From: Saccoglossus kowalevskii
Lineage: Eukaryota > Hemichordata > Enteropneusta > Harrimaniidae
Length of the DNA: 29,692 nt
Direction of reading: 5' to 3'
Assembly: GCF_000003605.2 (NCBI RefSeq)
Contig: NW_003149905.1
Coordinates: 1-29,692 of the forward strand
Part shown: positions 20,961-29,692 of the stretch, in pieces
Layout: each line of letters starts with the position of its first letter
Numbering within the stretch: the stretch's first letter is position 1
Made by a program: the position numbers and the translations under genes
The notes under the pieces: model-generated
Databases searched by the model: none
The model's input: the letters and a program-made list of their open reading frames with translations, nothing else
Told to the model about the DNA's origin: nothing

Positions 20961-23820
20961 CACTCACCTACATGTACATAACCTAGTCACATCAGTGTTC
21001 TTCACCAATCACCTACATGTACATAGCTTAGTCACATCAGTGTTCTCCATCACTCAGCTACATGTACATAACCTAGTCACAGCAGTGTTCTCCACTCAGC
21101 CACTTGTACATAGCCTAGTCACATCAGTGTTCTCCACCAATTATCTACATGTACATAAACTAGTCACATCAGTGTTCTTCACCAATAATCTACATATACA
21201 TAGACTAGTCACATCAGTGTTCTCCACCAATTATCTACATGTACATAACCTAGTCACAGCAGTGTTATTCACCCACCTACATGTACATAACATAGTCACA
21301 TCAGTGTTCTCCACCACTCAGCTACATGTACATAACCTAGTCACATCAGTGTTCTCCACCACACAGCTACTTGTACATAACCTAGTCACAGCAGTGTTCT
21401 CCACTCACCTACTTGTACATAACCTAGTCACATCAGTGTTCTTCATTCGCCTAATTGTACATGACCTAGTCACATCAGTGTTCTCCACTCACCTACTTGT
21501 ACATAACCTAGTCACATCAGTGTTCTCCAGTCACCTACATGTACATAGCCTAGTCACATCAACGTTCTTCACCAATCATCTACATGTACATAACCTAGTC
21601 ACATCAATGTTCTTCACTCGCCTACTTGTACATAACCTAGTCACATCAGTGTTCTCCACTCACCTACTTGTACATAACCTAGTCACATCAGTGTTCTCCA
21701 GTCACCTACATGTACATAGCTTAGTCACATCAGTGTTCTCCATCACTCAGCTACATGTACATAACCTAGTCACAGTAGTGTTCTCCACTCAGCCGCTTGT
21801 ACATAGCCTAGTCACATCAGTGTTCTGCACCAATTATCTACATGTACATAACCTAGTTACATCAGTGTTCTTCACCAATAATCTACATGTACATAGCCTA
21901 GTCACATCAGTGTTCTCCACCAATTATCTACATGTACATAACCTAGTCACAGCAGTGTTATTCACCCACCTACATGTACATAACCTAGTCACATCAGTGT
22001 TCTCCAGCACTCAGCTACATGTACATAACCTAGTCACGTCAGTGTTCTCGACCACTCAGCTACATGTACATAACCTAGTCACATCAGTGTTCTCCACCAC
22101 TCAGCTACTTGTACATAACCTAGTCACATCAATGTTCTTCACTCGCCTACTTGTACATAACCTAGTCACATCAGTGTTCTCCACTCACCTACTTGTACAT
22201 AACCTAGTCACATCAGTGTTCTCCACTCACCTACTTGTACATAGCCTAGTCACATCAGTGTTCTCCAGTCACCTACATGTACATAGCCTAGTCACATCAG
22301 TGTTCTTCACCAATCACCTACATGTACATAGCTTAATCACATCAATGTTCTCCATCACTCAACTACATGTACATAGCCTAGTCACAGCAGTGTTCTCCAC
22401 TCACCCACATGTACATAACCTAGTCACATCAGTGTTCTCCACCAATTATCTACATGTACATAACCTAGTCACATCAGTGTTCTCCACCAATTATCTACAT
22501 GTACATAACCTAGTCACATCAGTGTTCTCCACCAATTATCTACTTGTACATAACCTAGTCACATCACTGTTTTTCACTCGCCTACTTGTACATAACCTAG
22601 TCACATCAGTTTTCTTCACCAATCATCTACATGTACATAACCTAGTCACATCAGTGTTCTCCACCAATTATCTACATGTACATAACCTAGTCGCAGCAGT
22701 GTTATTCAGCCACCTACATGTACATAACCTACTCACATCAGTGTTCTCCAGCACTCAGCTACATGTACATAACATAGTCACATCAGTGTTCTCCACCACT
22801 CAGCTACATGTACATAACCTAGTCACATCAGTGTTCTCCACCACACAGCTACTTGTACATAACCTACTCACAGCAGTGTTCTCCACTCACCTACTTGTAC
22901 ATAACCTAGTCACATCAGTGTTCTTCATTCGCCTAATTGTACATGACCTAGTCACATCAGTGTTCTCCACTCACCTACTTGTACATAACCTAGTCACATC
23001 AGTGTTCTCCAGTCACCTACATGTACATAGCCTAGTCACATCAACGTTCTTCACCAATCATCTACATGTGCATAACCTAGTCACATCAATGTTCTTCACT
23101 CGCCTACTTGTACATAACCTAGTCACATCAGTGTTCTCCACTCACCTACTTGTACATAACCTAGTCACATCAGTGTTCTCCAGTCACCTACATGTACATA
23201 GCTTAGTCACATCAGTGTTCTCCATCATTCAGCTACTCAGCTACATGTACATAACCTAGTCCCAGCAGTGTTCTCCACTCAGCCGCTTGTACATAGCCTA
23301 GTCATATCAGTGTTCTCAACCAATTATCTACATGTACATAACCTAGTCACATCAGTGTTCTTCACCAATAATCTACATGTACATAGCCTAGTCACATCAG
23401 TGTTCTCCACCAATTATCTACATGTACATAACCTAGTCACAGCAGTGTTATTCACCCACCTACATGTACATAACCTAGTCACATCAGTGTTCTCCACCAC
23501 TCAGCTACATGTACATAACCTAGTCACGTCAGTGTTCTCGACCACTCAGCTACATGTACATAACCTAGTCACATCAGTTCTCCACCACTCAGCTACTTGT
23601 ACATAACCTAGTCACAGCAGTGTTCTCCACTCACCTACTTGTACATAACCTAGTCACATCAGTGTTCTTCATTCGCCTAATTGTACATAACCTAGTCACA
23701 TCAGTGTTCTCCACTCACCTACTTGTACATAACCTAGTCACATCAGTATTCTCCAGTCACCTACATGTACATAGCCTAGTCACATCAATGTTCTTCACTC
23801 GCCTACTTGTACATAACCTA
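20961..23820 (+). repeat. Cluster of four Y-family copies
   Basis: The GTTATTCA marker occurs at 21264, 21957, 22701 and 23457, giving spacings of 693, 744 and 756 bp. The Y unit here therefore varies in length through gain or loss of monomers, unlike the fixed 1032 or 1035 bp elsewhere. About 22.9-23.76 kb aligns with 26.5-27.34 kb at offset 3573, and both contain the same 8-bp insertion giving ATTCAGCTACTCAGC (near 23227 and 26800). A 2-bp loss at about 23577 (CAGTTCTCC) is private to this copy. Confidence 0.83.
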
Positions 23821-25960
23821 GTCACATCAGTGTTCTCCTGTCACCTACGTGTACATAGCCTAGTCACATCAGTGTTCTCCAGTCACCTACATGTACATAA
23901 TCTAGTCACATCAGTGTTCCCCAGTCACCTACATGTACATAACCTAGTCATATCAGTGTTTTCCAGTCATCTACATGTACATAACCTAGTCACAGCAGTG
24001 TTCTCCACTCACCTACTTGTACATAACCTAGTCACATCAGTGTTCTCCACTCACCTACTTGTACATAACCTAGTCACATCAGTGTTCTCCAGTCACCTAC
24101 ATGTACATAGCCTAGTCACATCAGTGTTCTTCACCAATCACCTACTCGTACATAGCTTAGTCACATCAATGTTCTCCATCACTCAGCTGCATGTACATAG
24201 CCTAGTCACAGCAGTGTTCTCCACTCACCCACATGTACATAACCTAGTCACATCAGTGTTCTCCACCAATTATCTACATATACATAACCTAGACACATCA
24301 GTGTTCTCCACCAATTATCTACATGTACATAGCCTAGTCACATCAGTGTTCTCCACCAATTATCTACATGTACATAACATAGTCACATCAGTGTTCTTCA
24401 CAAATCATCTACATGTACATAGCCTAGTTACATCAGTGTTCTCCACCCACCTACATGTACATAACCTAGTCACATCAGTGTTCTCCACCACTCAGCTACA
24501 TGTACATAGCCTAGTCACATCAGTGTTCTTCACCAATCATCTACATAACCTAGTCACATCAGTGTTCCCCAGTCACCTACTTGTACATAATCTAGTCACA
24601 GCAGTGTTCTCCACTCTCTTACATGTACATAACCTAGTCACATCAGTGTTCTTCACTTGCCTACTTGTACATAACCTAGTCACATCAGTGTTCTCCACTC
24701 ACCTACTTGTACATAGCCTAGTCACATCAGTGTTCTCCAGTCACCTACATGTACATAACCTAGTCACATCAGTGTTCCCCAGTCACCTACTTGTACATAA
24801 CCTAGTCACATAAGTGTTCTTCACTCGTCTACTTGTACATAACCTAGTCACATCAGTGTTCTTCACTCGCCTACTTGTACATAACCTAGTCACATCAGTG
24901 TTCTCCACTCACCTACTTGTACATAACCTAGTCACATCAGTGTTCTCCAGTCACCTACATGTACATAGCCTAGTCACATCAGTGTTCTCCTGTCACCTAC
25001 GTGTACATAGCCTAGTCACATCAGTGTTCTCCAGTCACCTACATGTACATAGCCTAGTCACATCAGTGTTCTCCTGTCACCTACGTGTACATAGCCTAGT
25101 CACATCAGTGTTCCCCAGTCACCTACATGTACATAACCTAGTCATATCAGTGTTTTCCAGTCATCTACATGTACATAACCTAGTCACAGCAGTGTTCTCC
25201 ACTCACCTACTTGTACATAACCTAGTCACATCAGTGTTCTCCACTCACCTACTTGTACATAACCTAGTCACATCAGTGTTCTCCAGTCACCTACATGTAC
25301 ATAGCCTAGTCACATCAGTGTTCTTCACCAATCACCTACTCGTACATAGCTTAGTCACATCAATGTTCTCCATCACTCAGCTGCATGTACATAGCCTAGT
25401 CACAGCAGTGTTCTCCACTCACCCACATGTACATAACCTAGTCACATCAGTGTTCTCCACCAATTATCTACATGTACATAACCTAGTCACATCAGTGTTC
25501 TCCACCAATTATCTACATGTACATAGCCTAGTCACATCAGTGTTCTCCAACAATTATCTACATGTACATAACCTAGTCACATCAGTGTTCTTCACAAATC
25601 ATCTACATGTACATAACCTAGTCACATCAGTGTTCTCCACCCATCTACATGTACATAACCTAGTCACATCAGTGTTCTCCACCACTCAGCTACATGTACA
25701 TAACCTAGTCACATCAGTGTTCTCCAGTCACCTACTTGTGCATAACCTAGTCACATCAGTGTTCTCCAGTCACCTACTTGTACATAACTTAGTCACACCA
25801 GTGTTCTCCAGTCACCTACATGTACATTAGCCTAGTCACACCAGTGTTCTCCAGTCACCTACATGTACATAACCTAGTCACATCTGTGTTCTCCAGTCAC
25901 CTACTTGTACATAACCTAGTCACATCAGTGTTCTCCAGTCACCTACTTTACACAACCTAG
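23821..25960 (+). repeat. X-family copy P6, with an internal short duplication
   Basis: P6 has CCTGTCACC at 23837, 24989 and 25073. The last two are 84 bp apart and reflect a two-monomer duplication. It aligns with P5b at offset 8140 (17221 and 25361, 17401 and 25541), changing to 8182 after one extra 42-bp monomer. It lacks the CATGGACATAACC monomer next to the 39-bp unit at about 24540. A TAA near 24811 (CACATAAGTG) is the same nonsense change as at 15558 but in a different monomer. Confidence 0.83.
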
Positions 25961-28050
25961 TCACATCAGTGTTCTCCAGTCACCTACATGTACATTACCT
26001 AGTCATATCAGTGTTTTCCAATCATCTACATGTACATAACCTAGTCACAGCAGTGTTCTCCACTCACCTACTTGTACATAACCTAGTCACATCAGTGTTT
26101 TTCACTCGCCTACTTGTACATAACCTAGTCACATCAGTGTTCTCCACTCACCTACTTGTACATAACCTAGTCACATCAGTGTTCTCCAGTCACCTACATG
26201 TACATAGCCTAATCACATCAGTGTTCTTCACCAATCACCTACATGTACATAGCTTAGTCACATCAGTGTTCTCCATCACTCAGCTACATGTACATAACCT
26301 AGTCACAGCAGTGTTCTCCACTCAGCCACTTGTACATAGGCTAGTCACATCAGTATTCTCCACCAATTATCTACATGTACATAACCTAGTCACATCAGTT
26401 TTCTTCACCAATAATCTACATGTACATAGCCTAGTCACATCAGTGTTCTCCACCAATTATCTACATGTACATAACCTAGTCGCAGCAGTGTTATTCACCC
26501 ACCTACATGTACATAACCTACTCACATCAGTGTTCTCCAGCACTCAGCTACATGTACATAACCTAGTCACATCAGTGTTCTCCAGTCACCTACATGTACA
26601 TAGCCTAGTCACATCAACGTTCTTCACCAATCATCTACATGTGCATAACCTAGTCACATCAATGTTCTTCACTCGCCTACTTGTACATAACCTAGTCACA
26701 TCAGTGTTCTCCACTCACCTACTTGTACATAACCTAGTCACATCAGTGTTCTCCAGTCACCTACATGTACATAGCTTAGTCACATCAGTGTTCTCCATCA
26801 TTCAGCTACTCAGCTACATGTACATAACCTAGTCACAGCAGTGTTCTCCACTCAGCCGCTTGTACATAGCCTAGTCATATCAGTGTTCTCCACCAATTAT
26901 CTACATGTACATAACCTAGTCACATCAGTGTTCTTCACCAATAATCTACATGTACATAGCCTAGTCACATCAGTGTTCTCCACCAATTATCTACATGTAC
27001 ATAACCTAGTCACAGCAGTGTTATTCACCCACCTACATGTACATAACCTAGTCACATCAGCGTTCTCCACCACTCAGCTACATGTACATAATCTAGTCAC
27101 GTCAGTGTTCTCGACCACTCAGCTACATGTACATAACCTAGTCACATCAGTGTTCTCCACCACTCAGCTACTTGTACATAACCTAGTCACAGCAGTGTTC
27201 TCCACTCACCTACTTGTACATAACCTAGTCACATCAGTGTTCTTCATTCGCCTAATTGTACATAACCTAGTCACATCAGTGTTCTCCACTCACCTACTTG
27301 TACATAACCTAGTCACATCAGTATTCTCCAGTCACCTACATGTACATAGCCTAGTCACATCAACGTTCTTAACCAATTATCTACATGTACATAACCTAGT
27401 CACATCAATGTTCTTCACTCGCCTACTTGTACATAACCTAGTCACATCAGTGTTCTCCACTCACCTACTTGTATATAACCTAGTCACATCAGTGTTCTCC
27501 AGTCACCTACATGTACATAACCTAGTCATATCAGTGTTTTCCAATCATCTACATGTACATAACCTAGTCACAGCAGTGTTCTCCACTCACCTACTTGTAC
27601 ATAACCTAGTCACATCAGTGTTCTCCACTCACCTACTTGTACATAACCTAGTCACATCAGTATTCTCCAGTCACCTACATGTACATAGCCTAATCACATC
27701 AGCGTTCTTCACCAATCCCCTACATGTACATAGCTTAGTCACATCAATGTTCTCCATCACTCAGCTGCATGTACATAGCCTAGTCACAGCAGTGTTCTCC
27801 ACTCACCCACATGTACATAACCTAGTCACATCAGTGTTCTCCACCAATTATCTACATGTACATAACCTAGTCACATCAGTGTTCTCCACCAATTATCTAC
27901 ATGTACATAGCCTAGTCACATCAGTGTTCTCCACCAATTATCTACATGTACATAACCTAGTCACATCAGTGTTCTTCATTCGCCTAATTGTACATGACCT
28001 AGTCACATCAGTGTTCTCCACTCACCTACTTGTACATAACCTAGTCACAT
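25961..28050 (+). repeat. Y-family block, partner of 22.9-23.76 kb
   Basis: This block contains GTTATTCA at 26490 and 27020. The left end matches 17.83-18.06 kb and 1.44-1.96 kb. The middle aligns with 23071-23760 at offset 3573, including the 8-bp insertion near 26800. Around 27.52-27.95 kb a short X-type stretch (CAGCTGCATG, CCCACATG, CCAATTATC units) interrupts the Y order. Private variants include CAGCGTTCTCC near 27060 and CTTAACCAATTATC near 27370. Confidence 0.8.
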
Positions 28051-29663
28051 CAGTGTTCTCCAGTCACCTACATGTACATAGCCTAGTCACATCAACGTTC
28101 TCCAGTCACCTACATGTACATAGCCTAGTCACATCAACGTTCTTCACCAATCATCTACATGTACATAACCTAGTCACATCAATGTTCTTCACTCGCCTAC
28201 TTGTACATAACCTAGTCACATCAGTGTTCTCCACTGACCTACTTGTACATAACCTAGTCACATCAGTGTTCTCCAGTCACCTACATGTACATAGCTTAGT
28301 CACATCAGTGTTCTCCATCACTCAGCTACATGTACATAACCTAGTCACAGCAGTGTTGTCCACTCAGCCGCTTGTACATAGCCTAGTCACATCAGTGTTC
28401 TCCACCAATTATCTACATGTACATAACCTAGTCACATCAGTGTTCTTCACCAATAATCTACATGTACATAGCCTAGTCACACCAGTGTTCTCCACCAATT
28501 ATCTACATGTACATAACCTAGTCACAGCAGTGTTATTCACCCACCTACATGTACATAACCTAGTCACATCAGTGTTCTCCACCACTCAGCTACATGTACA
28601 TAACCTAGTCACGTCAGTGTTCTCGACCACTCAGCTACATGTACATAAGCTAGTCACATCAGTGTTCTCCACCACTCAGCTACTTGTACATAACCTAGAC
28701 ACAGCAGTGTTCTCCACTCACCTACTTGTACATAACCTAGTCACATCAGTGTTCTTCATTCGCCTAATTGTACATAACCTAGTCACATCAGTGTTCTCCA
28801 CTCACCTACTTGTACATAACCTAGTCACATCAGTATTCTCCAGTCACCTACATGTACATAGCCTAGTCACATCAACGTTCTTCACCAATCATCTACATGT
28901 ACATAACCTAGTCACATCAATGTTCTTCACTCGCCAACTTGTACATAACCTAGTCACATCAGTGATCTCCACTCACCTACTTGTACATAACCTAGTCACA
29001 TCAGTGTTCTCCAGTCACCTACATGTACATAACCTAGTCATATCAGTGTTTTCCAATCATCTACATGTACATAACCTAGTCACATCAGTGTTCTCCACTC
29101 ACCTACATGTACATAGCCTAGTCACATCAACGTTCTCCAGTCACCTACATGTACATAGCCTAGTCACATCAACGTTCTTCACCAATCATCTACATGTACA
29201 TAACCTAGTCACATCAATGTTCTTCACTCGCCTACTTGTACATAACCTAGTCACATCAGTGTTCTCCACTCACCTACTTGTACATAACCTAGTCACATCA
29301 GTGTTCTCCAGTCACCTACATGTACATAGCTTAGTCACATCAGTGTTCTCCATCACTCAGCTACATGTACATAACCTAGTCACAGCAGTGTTGTCCACTC
29401 AGCCGCTTGTACATAGCCTAGTCACATCAGTGTTCTCCACCAATTATCTACATGTACATAACCTAGTCACATCAGTGTTCTTCACCAATAATCTACATGT
29501 ACATAGCCTAGTCACATCAGTGTTCTCCACCAATTATCTACATGTACATAACCTAGTCACAGCAGTGTTATTCACCCACCTACATGTACATAACCTAGTC
29601 ACATCAGTGTTCTCCACCACTCAGCTACATGTACATAACCTAGTCACGTCACAATCTGATTAA
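26841..29663 (+). other. Open frame reaching the array end, probably not coding
   Basis: A 940-residue repeat frame begins at a GTG within a CAGTGTTC motif and runs to the array end. It terminates at a TGA in the unique flank (29661-29663), four codons past the last monomer. It contributes no unique carboxy-terminal domain, which argues against a repeat-protein gene whose 3' end would lie here. Confidence 0.6.
28051..29651 (+). repeat. Terminal Y-family tandem pair, 1035-bp period
   Basis: The last two units repeat at 1035 bp, with CAACGTTCTCC at 28094 and 29129, GTTGTCCACTC at 28355 and 29390, and GTTATTCA at 28532 and 29567. The final copy stops after CTAGTCACGTCA, whereas its partner continues with GTGTTCTCGACC near 28617. 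The end therefore falls inside a monomer. The 1035-bp period is 3 bp longer than the 1032-bp Y unit at 2.7-4.5 kb, equivalent to swapping one 42-mer for a 45-mer. Confidence 0.9.
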
Positions 29664-29692
29664 AATCTGATGTAGTGTACGGGCTTTAATTA
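29652..29692. other. Non-repeat right flank of the array
   Basis: These 41 bases do not match any monomer class. They hold a short direct repeat, AATCTGAT at 29653-29660 and again at 29664-29671 (11-bp period), followed by GTAGTGTACGGGC and the AT-rich end TTTAATTA. No terminal inverted repeat, gene or RNA can be supported in so short a piece. It may be the start of the chromosomal sequence beside the satellite, or part of a repeat element lying outside the window. Confidence 0.75.

Larger units (their letters stand above)
1..29651 (+). repeat. 42/45-bp satellite-like tandem array, about 690 monomers
   Basis: The whole span is built from head-to-tail copies of one short unit in a single orientation. 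Each copy begins CCTAGTCACATCAG, continues through TGTTCTCCA, then a variable segment (CTCACCTA, GTCACCTA, CCAATTATCTA, TCACTCAGCTA and others), and ends CTTGTACATAA or CATGTACATAG. Most units are 42 bp. Units with CCAATTATC, CCAATCATC or CCACTCAGC in the middle are 45 bp. The consensus 42-mer has 14 C, 4 G, 11 A and 13 T, and contains no CpG. The array is cut by the left window edge and ends near 29651. No inserted unique DNA or transposon was seen. This is a satellite or very large minisatellite. Its chromosomal position (centromeric, subtelomeric or interstitial) cannot be told from the sequence. Confidence 0.98.

Noticed and set aside
1..29651. CRISPR array
   Set aside because: Repeats are directly contiguous. 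There are no unique spacers, and the variable segment belongs to a small set of recurring related forms.
1..29651. Minus-strand coding regions
   Set aside because: All three minus-strand frames meet stops in every consensus monomer: TGA in two frames and TAG in the third.
1..29651. Telomeric repeat
   Set aside because: The unit is 42-45 bp and has no short G-rich telomere-like motif.
68..29663. Genes for giant repeat proteins made of 13-15 residue units
   Set aside because: Only one frame is open because unit lengths divide by three. Many frames begin at GTG inside a monomer and end at point damage. There is no unique domain, signal peptide or conserved terminus, and changes are mainly non-synonymous.
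29652..29692. Terminal inverted repeat or target-site duplication of a transposon at the array edge
   Set aside because: Only 41 bp are visible. They contain a direct 8-bp repeat, no inverted repeat, and the left edge of the array is not in the window for comparison.
1..29692. tRNA, rRNA or other structured RNA genes, and bacterial operon signals
   Set aside because: Nothing in the window departs from the monomer pattern except the 41-bp right flank and small indels, so there is no room for such genes.

Overview
This window is almost entirely one satellite-like tandem array. Positions 1 to about 29651 hold roughly 690 head-to-tail copies (an estimate from length, not an exact count) of a short monomer, usually 42 bp (reference copy 223-264) or 45 bp (reference copy 1045-1089), plus rare 39 bp copies (reference 5574-5612). 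All copies point the same way. The array is already running at base 1, so its left end lies outside the window. It stops sharply near 29651, leaving 41 bp of non-repeat flank. I find no ordinary gene, tRNA, rRNA, CRISPR array or mobile-element coding sequence. Nearly 30 kb of uninterrupted tandem repeat argues for a eukaryotic heterochromatic or intergenic locus. The sequence does not let me name a taxon.

The monomers are not randomly shuffled. They fall into recognisable variant classes that recur in fixed order as higher-order repeats. Two families alternate. An 'X' family (marker CCTGTCACCTACGTG at 6263, 9478, 11140, 14248, 15484, 16891, 23837, 24989 and 25073) dominates about 5.0-18.0 kb and 23.8-26.0 kb. 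A 'Y' family (marker GTTATTCA at 1882, 3010, 4042, 12353, 21264, 21957, 22701, 23457, 26490, 27020, 28532 and 29567) dominates about 1.4-4.8 kb, 11.9-12.8 kb, 21.0-23.8 kb and 26.0-29.65 kb. Inside these are clear tandem duplications with periods of 387, 1032, 1035 and 1662 bp. Long-range copies also share private point variants at constant offsets of 3573, 8140, 11024, 16179 and 19110 bp. This is the pattern expected from repeated unequal exchange and segmental duplication.

Layout: 1-1440 left block, matching about 19.2-20.4 kb; 1442-1965 short Y block; 1990-2763 two 387-bp units; 2740-4830 Y family with a 1032-bp period; 4831-5030 degenerate junction; 5030-6980 X copy P1; 6981-7560 homogeneous run; 7540-8330 segment copied to 18.6-19.2 kb; 8340-11860 X copies P2 and P3 (1662-bp period); 11860-12845 Y block copied to 28.2-29.0 kb; 12845-14470 mixed block and X copy P4; 14470-17640 X copy P5; 17640-18300 junction rich in indels; 18300-20960 mixed block; 20960-23820 Y copies; 23820-25960 X copy P6; 25960-29651 Y copies; 29652-29692 flank.

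Most monomers are a multiple of 3 bp long and one plus-strand frame lacks stops, so very long open frames (up to 7.4 kb) run through the array. I regard these as by-products of the repeat, not genes. The most interesting possible function is at RNA level. Nearly every plus-strand monomer ends in TGTACATA, a perfect Pumilio/PUF recognition octamer, so a plus-strand transcript would carry several hundred PUF sites.
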